Below, piece after piece: positions 19,101-28,508 of a stretch of DNA of 64,000 bases. The stretch comes from Hymenobacter sp. BRD67 (GTDB lineage Bacteria; Bacteroidota; Bacteroidia; Cytophagales; Hymenobacteraceae), in assembly GCF_013256425.1 (NCBI RefSeq), contig NZ_CP053904.1, positions 3,410,001-3,474,000 of the forward strand, written 5' to 3'. The notes under the pieces were generated by a model, which saw only the letters and a list, made by a program, of their open reading frames with translations, made no database searches and had not been told where the DNA came from. The position numbers and the translations under genes are program-made. Positions within the stretch are counted from its first letter, which is position 1, and each line of letters begins with the position of its first letter.

Positions 19101-22065
19101 TCAGCACGGCCTAACGGCACAACGGCCAATCCAGCGCCCATGCCAGTTCAGACTTACGTGCGTAATGACCCCAATCGCGTCGGGGGAGAAAACCCCGCAG
19201 CTACCACCGACAGCCCAGCCGTCTCGACCACTACGGGTGTTACACTCAGCTTCGTGGCTCAAAACACCAGTGGGTTAAATAACGTTGCTTTCATTGATAA
19301 TGTGGAGGTTTTGACCTCAAGTGGTACGGTGAGCCCAAACCCGATAAGCAATCAGGGCTTTGAAACGCCAAGCGCGGGAGGTAGCGTCCTTTCAGGTCCC
19401 TTTACGGCAGGCTGGACATTTAATGCTGTTTCTGGTAGTTCTTACGATGGTATCGTTGGTAATTCTGGGCTTTTGCCCCTAACACTACTAACGGTACGCA
19501 GGTAGGCTTCTTGCAGATAGGTAGCGGTGCCGGAGCAGGCGGTACCTATGGCTCGTTCCAGCAGACTATTCAGCTACCAGCGGGTACTTATTCGATCCGC
19601 TTCCTGACGGCGCAACGCACAAATAATGGCCGCGTTGACAACCTCACTGTCAGCGTATTGCTGAATGGCGTCCAAATTGGCCTGGTTACGCCCTCCTCAG
19701 GCACGTATGTATCCTTTACGACGAGCGCTTTCAGCGTGAGCGGAGCCAGTCAGGCGAGCGTAGCCGGCCTGAGCCAAGTTCCTGTAACAGTAAGTTCGAC
19801 CAGTGTGACCGATGTTGACTTTGGCTACAATTTTGACGTGATCACTAATACAAACGACTCAGGTATTGGCTCCTTGCGTCAGTTCATTGCCAATAGCAAT
19901 GCCCTGAGTGGTGAGAGCAGCTTAGCCCAGGTCTATACTAATGCTAGCGGCATAACTACCGCCCTGGCAACCAGTAAAGAGTCTAGTATTTTCATGGTAC
20001 CAGGCCCGACAGCGGTACCAGGATTGCGCAGTGGCTTGACAAATCAGCTTAATACCAGTGGCGTAGCTGTGTTCACACCGGCTACAGCAACGAACGGAGC
20101 TTTAATAGTAACGGATGCAAATACTATAATAGATGGTACTACTCAGACCCGTAATAGCAATACCAATAACGTAACGCTTGGCACGGGGGCACAGTAGGTG
20201 CGGCAGGCACTACATTGGGTCAGCTCAATGGTCCGGAAGTACAAATAGTGGGGACACCCGGTACTAGCGCATCCGACTATGGCATTACCCTCGCTGGCAT
20301 TGGCGATGGTGTACAGGGGATTTCCATTTATGGCTTCGGTAATACTGGCGCTAGTGGTACAGGAAATGCTAACGGGTCCAATATATATATAGCTATTGCA
20401 GCTACCAGCGGCACATTCATCACTAATAACGTTATTGGTACCGCCGCTACTACTTTCCCCACCAACGGCACCGACCCGAACACAATTACTACGCGTAGTA
20501 CTGGCAATGGCATACTACTCGCTGCTGGTACTACCAGCTCCTCTATAACCAACAACTTGATTGGGTACAATGGTAACACCGGGGTCCAGAACTTGGCAAC
20601 TGGTGCAACTGGCGGGGTAACTATTACCGGTAATGAGATTCGGAACAATGCCTTGCTCAATACTTCAGCCAGTGGTATTCTACTTGCGGGTGCGGGAGGT
20701 ACTGTCCAAACCAATTTAGTTACGGCTAACAGAGGCTCGGGAGTTGACTTCGATGGCAGCGCGGGCAATATCCTGGTAACTGGCAATACAATCAGCAGTA
20801 ATGGTACCGGTGGCGCCAGAACATCAGGGATACGTGCTTATGGCACGGGTAATACTGTCTCTCTCAATGCTATTTCTAATAATACCGGCAGCGGTATATT
20901 AGTCCGGCCAGGAACTAACGTAGCTAATACTTCTGGTTCTACTACTATAAGCCAGAATGCTATCGGTGCCAACGGCCAGCTTGGCATCAAGCTGATGAAT
21001 AACACCGATGCTGAGACTGTTGGCACACCTGTCCTTAATGACTATGGCGATATTGATGGTCGTAAAAATGGCTCATCGGCTATTGGAGCCAATGGCCTGC
21101 TCAACTTCCCGATTATAGTTCAGGCCCGTGTATCGGGGGCCAACCTAGTTATTGCCGGCTACGCCCGGCCAGGGGTCAAAATAGAGTTTTTCAATGTAGC
21201 AGCGTCTGGTGTGACAGCTGATGGGTCTGGCTTTGGAGAAGGGCCTGTGTACTTAACATCACAAGTAGAAGGCAGTGCTGCCGACCTTGATAACGGAACG
21301 GGGACTTATGGAGGTGTTATCAACGGCCACAATCAAGGCACTGACAATACTAATAAATTCTCGTTCAGCATTCCTCTGAGCTCGTTGCCGTCCGGCGTTA
21401 CTTTGGCACCAGGTAATGTTATTACAGCTACAGCTACTTCCAGTACCATAACTTCGGAGTATTCAGGTAATATTACCCTACTTTCTGGGCCACTGCCAGT
21501 AGAGCTAACTGCGTTTATAGCTAAGGCACTGAATTATGATGCCCAACTAGCCTGGACCACTGCCTCCGAGTTGAATAGTGACTACTATACTGTTGAGCGT
21601 AGCCTCGACGGCAATATCTTCGCAAAAATTGGTCAAGTAGCTGCGCAAGGAAATAAGACCACGACGACCTCATATACCTATACTGATGCTGGTATTGGCC
21701 ATCAGCAACCCGGTCAGCCCGTGTATTACCGCTTGCGCCAGGTAGACCTTAATGGTACTACTGCTTTCTCGCCCGTTCGAAGTATTGTATTTGCTTCTGA
21801 TAAGTCGGTAGCTATCAGCTGCTATCCTGTACCGGCTCAAAGCACTGTGTGGATGGATTTAAGCTCATTAGCAGACATTAATACCTATCAGGTAAGTCTG
21901 CTGGATAATACTGGCCGCCAAGTTCAACAGTGGAGCTTGGCTGGGGGTAAGCCTCAGCTTCTCGACCTGCAAAACCTACCTACTAGTATCTACCAATTAG
22001 TGCTGACTGGTCTTGCTAAAGATGGCTCGCTCCTGCGTCAGACATTACGACTAACCAAAGAATAG
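16137..22065 (+). CDS. Second large T9SS-exported beta-helix protein, broken by five single-base frameshifts
   Basis: The reading frame continues through five segments that join into one protein of about 1977 residues when one base is added at each of 17578-17582 (G5), 17696-17701 (G6), 18860-18863 (C4), 19476-19479 (C4) and 20185-20189 (G5). Each repair restores sequence homologous to the neighbour at 7489 or to the other half of this gene, for example LGTGGTVG at the last site. Modules: signal peptide; SdrB-like unit (FEDVNYGGGAGRP); FETP carbohydrate-binding-like domain; beta-helix with TDVGQGSLRQFI; then a second SdrB-like unit (FEDANYGGGAGR), second FETP domain and second beta-helix; and a sorting domain ending RLTKE. 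It is therefore an internally duplicated relative of the previous gene and likely a surface protein. True disruption is possible but unlikely. Confidence 0.8.
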
Positions 22066-22082
22066 CTGATTATGCCAGATGC

Positions 22083-22116
22083 AAAGCCTCTCTGCCTTTG
22101 GCAGAGAGGCTTTTTT
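22083..22116 (+). terminator. Rho-independent terminator after the second T9SS gene
   Basis: A perfect 14-bp stem (AAAGCCTCTCTGCC / GGCAGAGAGGCTTT) with a TTT loop and a six-base T run lies 18 bases after the stop at 22065. It separates the T9SS pair from moaC. Confidence 0.92.
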
Positions 22117-22139
22117 GTTAAACCTACCCTCGTTCGCCG

Positions 22140-22147
22140 TATTTTGC
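22140..22147 (+). promoter_or_regulatory. Promoter-like box (TATTTTGC) upstream of moaC
   Basis: TATTTTGC fits the TAnnTTTG/TAnnTTGC -7 pattern of Bacteroidota and lies 26 bases before the moaC ATG, after a strong terminator, so moaC most likely has its own transcript. No convincing -33 element was found. Confidence 0.45.
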
Positions 22148-22172
22148 GCTTCTCAATACAGCGTTTACTTTT

Positions 22173-22664
22173 ATGTTCGATTTATCCCCTAAGCTTACCC
22201 ACCTCACCCCCGCCGGCCAGCCCGCTATGGTCAACGTTGGCGGCAAGGCCATCACGGCCCGCCTGGCCCGCGCCCGGGCCCGGGTGCGCCTCGGGGCCGA
22301 TATTCTGGCGCTGGTGCAGGCCGGCGATTTACCCACCCGCAAAGGACCGGTGTTTCAAACGGCCATCCTGGCCGGCATAATGGCGGCCAAGAAAACCGCT
22401 GACCTTATTCCGCTCTGCCACCCGCTCGGGCTCGACGACTGCCAGCTCACTATCGAAGTAGTCCTGCCCGATTCGGTACTTATTGAATGCACGGCCCGCG
22501 TCACCGGCAAAACCGGCGTCGAGATGGAAGCGCTCACCGGCGCCTCCGTAGCGGCGCTTACGGTGTATGATATGTGCAAGGCCATGTCGCACGACATCGT
22601 CATTGAGCAGGTGCGGCTGGTGGAGAAAACCGGCGGCAAATCAGACTTCCACCACCCAGGCTAA
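22173..22664 (+). CDS. moaC: Cyclic pyranopterin monophosphate synthase MoaC
   Basis: The 163-residue protein converts the MoaA product 3',8-cyclo-GTP to cyclic pyranopterin monophosphate, an early step of molybdenum cofactor synthesis. Family motifs are complete: VNVGGKAITARLARA near the start, GPVFQTAILAGIMAAKKT, DLIPLCHPL with the conserved histidine, GVEMEALTGASVAALTVYDM, and the lysine-rich VEKTGGKSDF tail. The length is normal. It is transcribed apart from the other moa genes and is convergent with moaE, the two stops lying 17 bases apart. Confidence 0.97.
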   Translation: MFDLSPKLTHLTPAGQPAMVNVGGKAITARLARARARVRLGADILALVQAGDLPTRKGPVFQTAILAGIMAAKKTADLIPLCHPLGLDDCQLTIEVVLPDSVLIECTARVTGKTGVEMEALTGASVAALTVYDMCKAMSHDIVIEQVRLVEKTGGKSDFHHPG

Positions 22665-22681
22665 GGATAGCGCCCCGCTGG

Positions 22682-23122
22682 CTACGGGTGAGCAGCTACC
22701 CACACGGTGCCATCCTCATACTCCTCTTTTTTCCAGATAGGTACCACCTCTTTGAGCGTATCAATAATGTACTCGCAGGCGGCAAACGAATCGGCGCGGT
22801 GCGGCGTCGATACCGCTACTACTACGGCCACATCCCCGATTTCGAGAGTACCGTGGCGGTGCGATACAGCTACCTGGCGCAGCATAGGCCACTTTTCGAG
22901 GGCCATTTCGGCCACACGGCGCAGCTGGTGCAGGGCCATGGGTGGGTAGGCTTCGTAGTGCAGGCGTACCACGCGGCGCCCTTCGCTGCGGTTGCGCACC
23001 GTACCAATGAAGGCGTTAACCGCCCCGGCCTCGTCCGACTCGGCCGCGTGCAGCACCGCCGCCACGTCGATGGGCTGGTCGGTGAGGTCGATAAGCATGG
23101 GGAAAGAAGGCTGGTCGGTCAT
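22682..23122 (-). CDS. moaE: Molybdopterin synthase catalytic subunit MoaE
   Basis: The 146-residue large subunit of molybdopterin synthase transfers two sulfurs from MoaD thiocarboxylate to cyclic pyranopterin monophosphate. Signatures seen: GAVNAFIGTVRNRSEGR, LHYEAYPPMA, VSHRHGTLEIGD and VPIWKKEEYEDG, the last carrying the two catalytic lysines. It is the last gene of the minus-strand order moeB, moaA, moaD, moaE. About 70 bases separate it from moaD, so one transcript is likely. Confidence 0.96.
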   Translation of the reverse strand: MTDQPSFPMLIDLTDQPIDVAAVLHAAESDEAGAVNAFIGTVRNRSEGRRVVRLHYEAYPPMALHQLRRVAEMALEKWPMLRQVAVSHRHGTLEIGDVAVVVAVSTPHRADSFAACEYIIDTLKEVVPIWKKEEYEDGTVWVAAHP

Positions 23123-23191
23123 GACAAAGCAAGCAGCACGCCGGGCTACTTAAGAAGGCAGCCGCATGCTAAATATATAATAAATACTATA

Positions 23192-23434
23192 TTAACCACC
23201 GCTTACGGGCGGAATAAGTGCAATCTCATCGCGCTCGTGCAGCTCCACATCCGCAGCAGCGTATTCATTATTAACCGCTACGGCCAGGCTGCGCAGGCTG
23301 GCCAGTGCGGGGTAGGCGGTGCGCAGCTCGGCCAGCAGCCCGGCGGCCGACTGCCCGGCGGGCGCAGTAAGCGTCAGCGACGACTGCCCCACGATTTCGC
23401 GGGCAATTCCAAAAAGCGAGACAGTAAGGTCCAT
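23192..23434 (-). CDS. moaD: Molybdopterin synthase sulfur-carrier subunit MoaD
   Basis: This is an 80-residue ubiquitin-fold protein ending in PPVSGG. The C-terminal Gly-Gly is adenylated by the MoeB-type enzyme and then thiocarboxylated to deliver sulfur to MoaE. Length and the VNNEYAAADVELHERDEIALIPP core match MoaD. It lies between moaE and moaA on the same strand. Confidence 0.93.
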   Translation of the reverse strand: MDLTVSLFGIAREIVGQSSLTLTAPAGQSAAGLLAELRTAYPALASLRSLAVAVNNEYAAADVELHERDEIALIPPVSGG

Positions 23435-23456
23435 GTTTTCAATGAGTGATGCGCAG

Positions 23457-23488
23457 TGAGCAATAGGCAGCTTGCCAGCAATTGCTCA
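23457..23488 (-). other. Small inverted repeat between moaA and moaD
   Basis: TGAGCAAT and ATTGCTCA arms, with an inner GGCA-GCT-TGCC stem, fold into a compact hairpin in the 60-base gap between moaA and moaD. There is no U run after it in the direction of transcription, so it looks like an mRNA processing or stability hairpin rather than a terminator. Confidence 0.4.
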
Positions 23489-23494
23489 TTAAAG

Positions 23495-24511
23495 TTATCC
23501 GCCAATGGTCGCCATGCTCTCGAAGCTGAGCTGGTGCACGGGGCGCAGGCGCTCGGCCTCGAAGCCGTTGGCGGCGCGGTGATAGAAAGCCTGGGCCAGG
23601 GCTTCGGCCAGGTCGTTATCGGTTGCGCCATTGCGCAGCAGCGCCCGCAGGTCGAGCACGCCCTGGTCGTAGAGACAGGTTTTGATGCCGCCTTCGGCAG
23701 TGAGACGCAGGCGGTTGCAGCTGCCGCAGAACGTGCGCGAGTAAGCCGCGATAATGCCCACGCTGCCCCGGTGGCCGGCAATGGTATACTCGCTGGCCGT
23801 GGCTCCCACGGGCATGGGCACCGGCCTCAGCTCCCCCAGATGTGCCTCCAGATGCTGCCGGATGCGGCGGTGGTTCCAGGGCAGCGATTCGGGTGTGGCA
23901 ATATGGCTGCCGCCGTTAAAGGGCATTTCTTCGATGAACCGCACATCAACCGGCAGCTCGCGGCTTAGCTCAGCCAGCGGCACCAGGTCCTGGATATTAC
24001 GCCCATCCATTACTACGGCATTGATTTTCACCTGAATACCCACCTCAAGCAGCGCATGCAGCGTGCGCAGCACCTGCGGCAGCTCATCGCGGCGGGTTAT
24101 CGCAAAAAAGCGCTGGCGGTCGAGGGTGTCGAGGCTTAGGTTGACCGCCTTTATGCCCAGGCGGGCCAGGGCCGGCACGTGGGGTGCCGTAAGCACACCA
24201 TTGGTAGTCAGGCTGATATCACTGAGGCCCGGCAGGGCAGCCAGGCGCTCCATAAACGGCACCAGGTCGCGGCGCACGAAGGGCTCACCGCCGGTAAGGC
24301 GCACCTTGCGCACGCCCAGCTGCGTCATCACGCCTACCAGGCGTAGCATCTCCTCATAGCTAAGCAAGTCGTGCTTAGGCAAATAAGTAATACCCTCTTC
24401 GGGCATGCAATAAAAACAGCGCAGGTTACAACGGTCCGTAACTGCCAGCCGCAGGTATTCGAGCGGCCGGCCGTGGGCGTCGTGGAGCACAGAAGAAGAA
24501 AGGGAAGACAT
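23495..24511 (-). CDS. moaA: GTP 3',8-cyclase MoaA
   Basis: This radical-SAM enzyme of 338 residues makes 3',8-cyclo-7,8-dihydro-GTP from GTP. The N-terminal 4Fe-4S site CNLRCFYCMPEEG (CxxxCxxC) lies near residue 28, the SAM-binding KVRLTGGEPFVRRDL follows, and the C-terminal cluster site is CGSCNRLRLTAEG...CL near residues 264-281. The protein ends in Gly-Gly, as active MoaA does. The start at 24511 gives the normal N-terminus. It is preceded by a 167-base gap with possible RNA structure. Confidence 0.97.
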   Translation of the reverse strand: MSSLSSSVLHDAHGRPLEYLRLAVTDRCNLRCFYCMPEEGITYLPKHDLLSYEEMLRLVGVMTQLGVRKVRLTGGEPFVRRDLVPFMERLAALPGLSDISLTTNGVLTAPHVPALARLGIKAVNLSLDTLDRQRFFAITRRDELPQVLRTLHALLEVGIQVKINAVVMDGRNIQDLVPLAELSRELPVDVRFIEEMPFNGGSHIATPESLPWNHRRIRQHLEAHLGELRPVPMPVGATASEYTIAGHRGSVGIIAAYSRTFCGSCNRLRLTAEGGIKTCLYDQGVLDLRALLRNGATDNDLAEALAQAFYHRAANGFEAERLRPVHQLSFESMATIGG

Positions 24512-24678
24512 CTACTCAAATATACGTCGGTAGCCAGTGGCCCTACCAACTCGCCGAACTAGCATCGCCTACGCGGAAGCCACCGGGCAGGTTGGTAGCC
24601 CGCAGGCAGTAGAAGCACTGTCGGCCGCAATTTGTTGCAGCGGCCGACGCAGCGCGGCTTGCTGGCTGCATAGTCAGC
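24512..24678 (-). other. Structured leader candidate between moeB and moaA
   Basis: This non-coding gap holds several self-complementary stretches. The best is GTCGGCCGC at 24620-24628, pairing perfectly with GCGGCCGAC at 24640-24648 across an 11-base loop. A GGTA...TACC element follows near 24530-24550. In other bacteria the moaA leader carries a molybdenum-cofactor riboswitch, but I could not match its conserved core here, so this is only a candidate leader RNA or a processing site. Confidence 0.3.
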
Positions 24679-25782
24679 TTAGCCCGGGTAGTCTTCCAAT
24701 CCGCCGCGCAGACTCAGCACATTGTCGTAGCCAAGCTCGCCGCGCAGCAGCGCCACGGCTTTGGCGCTGCGTACCCCACTCTGGCAATACACTACCACCG
24801 GGCGGTGGCGCGGCACCTCGGCGGCGCGGGCAGCCAGCTCGGGCAGGGGCAGCAGCACGGCACCGGGCAGGTGGCGGCGCTGAAACTCCAGCGGCCCACG
24901 CACATCAAGCAGCAGCGGCGGCTCGGCGGCGGCCAGCTGCTGCCGTAGCTCGCTGGCGCTCAGGCAAGCAACAACTTGTGCCGGAGTGCAGCTGGCGTCA
25001 ATGTAATCGGCCGGGTTGGCCGTATCAAGATTCAGTTGGCTTTGCAGCGCATCACGCCTGAAGCGCAGCGTGCGGGTCTGAAAGCTGAGCGTATCCAATA
25101 GCCAGAGACGGCCGCTGAGCACGTCGCCCAGGCCCAGCACTACTTTCAGCGCCTCGGTAGCCTGTACCGTGCCGATGAGGCCGGGCAGCACATTGAGCAC
25201 GCCGGTCGTGTTGCAGTCGGGCGCTTCGGCCGCGCTGGGCGGCTCGGGAAAAAGGCAGCGGTAAGTGGGGCCGCCTGCATAGTTAAACACCGATACCTGC
25301 CCCTCAAACTTGTAGATGGCCCCCGACACCAGCGGCCGGCCCAGACTTACGCAGGCATCGTTGAGCAGGTAGCGGGTCGGGAAGTTATCGGACCCATCGA
25401 CTACCACATCGTACTGCGCCACCAGCTCGCGCACGTTGGCCTGACTTACACGCATGGGGTGCAACACATAGTTATTCAGCTCATTAAGGCGGCGCAGCGC
25501 GCGGGCTGCGGCTTCTACTTTGAGCTGGCCTACGTCGTCGGGGCCGTAGAGAATCTGGCGCGGCAGATTGGTCAGCTCTACCTTGTCAGCATCGGCCAGG
25601 CCCAGTGTACCCACGCCAGCCGCCGCCAGGTATTGCAGCACAGGGCAGCCCAGGCCGCCCGCGCCTACCACCAATACCCGCGCCTGGCGCAGGCGCAGCT
25701 GCCCGGCTTCGCCGATTTCGGCTAGCTGAAGGTGGCGACGGTAGCGCTGGCGCTCAGCAGGAGAAAACATAACTGAAATCAA
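24679..25782 (-). CDS. moeB: MoeB/ThiF-type adenylyltransferase fused to a rhodanese domain
   Basis: The 367-residue protein has an E1-like domain (about 1-255) with VLVVGAGGLGCPVLQYLA for ATP, LADADKVELTNLPRQIL, DGSDNFPTRYLLND and CNTTGVLNVLPG, followed by a rhodanese domain (about 265-367) with the active-site loop VVYCQSGVRS. It would adenylate the MoaD C-terminus and supply sulfur, as in MOCS3-like enzymes. The usual zinc CxxC pairs are incomplete: the first reads TYRC and the second pair is missing. The N-terminal Met at 25782 or the one at 25770 could be used. A role for ThiS-like carriers too is possible. Confidence 0.9.
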   Translation of the reverse strand: MISVMFSPAERQRYRRHLQLAEIGEAGQLRLRQARVLVVGAGGLGCPVLQYLAAAGVGTLGLADADKVELTNLPRQILYGPDDVGQLKVEAAARALRRLNELNNYVLHPMRVSQANVRELVAQYDVVVDGSDNFPTRYLLNDACVSLGRPLVSGAIYKFEGQVSVFNYAGGPTYRCLFPEPPSAAEAPDCNTTGVLNVLPGLIGTVQATEALKVVLGLGDVLSGRLWLLDTLSFQTRTLRFRRDALQSQLNLDTANPADYIDASCTPAQVVACLSASELRQQLAAAEPPLLLDVRGPLEFQRRHLPGAVLLPLPELAARAAEVPRHRPVVVYCQSGVRSAKAVALLRGELGYDNVLSLRGGLEDYPG

Positions 25783-25833
25783 TAAAGTATAATATCCTGA
25801 CTTTCAACGATTCTTCTACTCAGACAATAGAAG

Positions 25834-28485
25834 CTACAGGCCGTACATCACCGTTAGGTAATACAGCCCGCCGACGCTCGGGCCGCCCAGGTACGATACA
25901 TAGTATTTATTTAATACATTACTCGCACCTAGCTTTAGCCGCACCTGAGCGGTCGGAATATAGTAGCTCAGCTGCGCATCAAGGGTACTGTAGGCGGGTA
26001 CGTCGCCATTGACGAGGAAGGTTTGGGAATAATACCCGACCTGATGCCGAAAGTTCAGCCCGAAGCCGGCATTCTGATAAACGTTCTCGTTGGCTAAGCT
26101 CAGGTTATACATCCAGCGCGGGGTATTGAAGCCGTCTTCGAGGCCATCGCCGTTTTCGGTGCGGTCGAGGCGGGTGTAGGTCGTGTTGGCCCCGGCCAGG
26201 TAGCCGGCGCCCAGCTCGTAGCGCAGCCCGGCCGAGCCGCCGTAGTTGTACACCTGGCTTTGGGAGTTGGTCCAGAGCCGGTAGCGCGCCTGGGTAGCGC
26301 TACTGCTGAGCGCCGTAGCAATGGTAGTAAGGTCGGTGCCGGTAGTGAGCGCTGTGCCGCTGGCCGTAAGCGGCACGTAGGCTTCGACCTGAGCGATGAA
26401 ATCGCGGTACGAATTATAGTAAAAATCGACATCGACCAGTAGCCTGCCACCCGGCCCGAAGGCCGCCTTGTAGCCCATTTCGAGCGAGCGGATGTACTCG
26501 GGCCGCAGGTACGTGTAGGGGTTTTTCACCAGTAAGTTTTGATTGGCGGCAATGGCCTGAGCCCGCGTCTGGGCCGGCGTGCCGTTGATGCCGGCCGTCA
26601 CTTTCGCATTAAACGCGTCGATGCTACTGCGCAGGTAGCTGTTCTCAAATACGCCGTCCGACATCACGCGCAAGCCGCCGATGCGCTTTACCTGGCCGCT
26701 GTTCACGTTCGAAAAACCCTCGAACAAGCTCGGAAAGCGGTAGCCGCTCTGGTAGCTGAGCCGGAAATTCTGGCGCTGCGTGGGCGAGTACACTGCCGTG
26801 AAGCGCGGGTTGAATTTTACGTCAAAATAGTCGTTTTTATCGACCCGCAGCGTGGCCGTAAGGCGCAGCTTTTCCTGCAAAAGCCGGCCGCCAACCTGCA
26901 CGAAGCCCCCGGTTTTGGAATACAGCAAATCGTCGTGCAGCGGGTCTTTGCCAGGGTTGGGATTAATAAAATAGTTGCCATCGGGCACTACGATGTAGGT
27001 ACGGTGGTCGGCCCCGGCCAGCAGGTCGAGGTTGGCTGGCAGCGCCGTGCCACCGCGCCGAATGGCCTCGGCAATGTTTACCTGCGCTTCGGCGTGGGCC
27101 AGGCTGGCCCGTACGCGCAGGGCCGCCCCTACGTCCCAGTTATTGATATCCTGAAGCTGGGCCAGCTTTTGGTTAAAGGCGTCGGTGCCGGGCTGGAGGC
27201 GGCCGGCATCGGCCGCGGCGCGGGCAGTCGCGTGCGCCGCGGCTACCGACTGCCCACCCGCCACGGCCGCGTTCCAGGCGTTGGTATAGTCGGCATACCA
27301 GGGCGTATCGGCCTTATAGCTGCGGTCGAGGTTCTCGCCCATCGAGCGCAGATTGTAGCTCTGCCCGGTATTTTCTTCGGTGAGGTAGGCGCGGGCCTGC
27401 ACCACGGGCGTGGTCAGGGTAAGAGCATGCTGCTGCAGGCGGTAGCCTTGCAGCCGGAAGCGGTTCGAGCGCTGATACACGTTGTCGAAGCCCGCCACGC
27501 GGTAGGTATAAGCCAGCTCCACGCCCGGCCGGAAGCGGTAGTGCACCGCTGCGTCGGCCTTGAGTGTCTTGAGATTATAGTCGACGAGGTCGCGCTCGTC
27601 GTAGCCAGTACGGGCCACCGAGTAGCTCTTGCCGCCCAGCGTAATACTCTTGCGGTCCGACGACTCATTACCGTAGCGGTTCACCTGGTCCTGGGCCGGA
27701 TTGTCGGCCCCAAACAGGCCCGTAGTAGCATTGCCGTTGGGGTTGATGTCGGTCTGGTCATTAGCTACCCAGTCGTAGCCGCGCAGGTAAGTGCCATTTA
27801 CTTTAAAAGCCAGCTTGTCGGGTATCAGCACTTTGGCGTAGCGCAAGCTGGTTTCCGAATACAGCTTTTCGGTGGTTGCGCCCTGCCCAAACGTTTTGAC
27901 ATTCGGGTCGCTCAGGTGGTTGAGGCCCGTTTGCTGGCGCAGGCTCAGGCCCTCTGAGTTAAACGGACTTTTGGTTTGAAAATTTGCCAGGCCGTTAATC
28001 GCATTCAGCCCATACAGGGCGGCGGCCGTACCGGGCACCACCTCTACACTCTGAATGTCGAGGTCGCTCGGTCCCAGCACGTTGCCAATTGGCCCGCCGA
28101 TGTGCGGCGCTTGGTTATCCACCCCATCCACAAGCTGGGCAAAGCGTACGTTGGTGGTGTTGGTGAAGCCCCGCGCATTTATCACCTTGAAGCCCAGGCT
28201 GGGCGTAATGACCTGCACGCCCTTCAGATTTTCGATGGCATCGAAAAATGACGGAGCGGCCGACAGCCGAATGGCGCGGGCGTTGAGCTTTTCTACTGTT
28301 ACGGGCGACTGCAAAAAGCTTTCCTCTACCCTGGAAGCCGATACCACGACCTCGTTGAGGCTGGTACGCAGCGTATCGGCAGGGGCTGGATGACGCGGAG
28401 CCTTTGGCGCTTGGGCGGCAGCTGAATGGGCCAGGGCCGAAGCACACGCCACCAAGCCGCACAAGATGCGTAGATTTTTTTTCAT
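25834..28485 (-). CDS. TonB-dependent outer-membrane receptor in the molybdenum cofactor island
   Basis: An 883-residue receptor with a signal peptide (MKKNLRILCGLVACASALAHSAAA) is followed directly by a plug domain: LNEVVVSASRVEESFLQSP, VINARGFTNTTNVRFAQLVDG and VEVVPGTAAALYGLNAINGL. A 22-strand barrel follows, ending YYLTVMYGL. There is no N-terminal carboxypeptidase-like domain and no SusD partner, so glycan uptake is unlikely. It lies between moeB and a small molybdopterin-fold gene in one minus-strand run headed by a ModE-type operator. From this context I infer uptake of molybdate, a molybdenum chelate or a cofactor-like ligand. The ligand is unproven; a metal-siderophore receptor is the alternative. 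Confidence 0.88.
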   Translation of the reverse strand: MKKNLRILCGLVACASALAHSAAAQAPKAPRHPAPADTLRTSLNEVVVSASRVEESFLQSPVTVEKLNARAIRLSAAPSFFDAIENLKGVQVITPSLGFKVINARGFTNTTNVRFAQLVDGVDNQAPHIGGPIGNVLGPSDLDIQSVEVVPGTAAALYGLNAINGLANFQTKSPFNSEGLSLRQQTGLNHLSDPNVKTFGQGATTEKLYSETSLRYAKVLIPDKLAFKVNGTYLRGYDWVANDQTDINPNGNATTGLFGADNPAQDQVNRYGNESSDRKSITLGGKSYSVARTGYDERDLVDYNLKTLKADAAVHYRFRPGVELAYTYRVAGFDNVYQRSNRFRLQGYRLQQHALTLTTPVVQARAYLTEENTGQSYNLRSMGENLDRSYKADTPWYADYTNAWNAAVAGGQSVAAAHATARAAADAGRLQPGTDAFNQKLAQLQDINNWDVGAALRVRASLAHAEAQVNIAEAIRRGGTALPANLDLLAGADHRTYIVVPDGNYFINPNPGKDPLHDDLLYSKTGGFVQVGGRLLQEKLRLTATLRVDKNDYFDVKFNPRFTAVYSPTQRQNFRLSYQSGYRFPSLFEGFSNVNSGQVKRIGGLRVMSDGVFENSYLRSSIDAFNAKVTAGINGTPAQTRAQAIAANQNLLVKNPYTYLRPEYIRSLEMGYKAAFGPGGRLLVDVDFYYNSYRDFIAQVEAYVPLTASGTALTTGTDLTTIATALSSSATQARYRLWTNSQSQVYNYGGSAGLRYELGAGYLAGANTTYTRLDRTENGDGLEDGFNTPRWMYNLSLANENVYQNAGFGLNFRHQVGYYSQTFLVNGDVPAYSTLDAQLSYYIPTAQVRLKLGASNVLNKYYVSYLGGPSVGGLYYLTVMYGL

Positions 28486-28508
28486 ACAATATATATTTTT
28501 ACTATGTA

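Noticed and set aside
24512..24678. Moco riboswitch call for the moaA leader
   Set aside because: The conserved core could not be recognized by eye; kept only as a structured-leader candidate.
26539..27957. 472-residue open frame on the plus strand
   Set aside because: It lies entirely antisense to the TonB-dependent receptor, has no recognizable domain and arises from the GC-rich codon pattern of the real gene.
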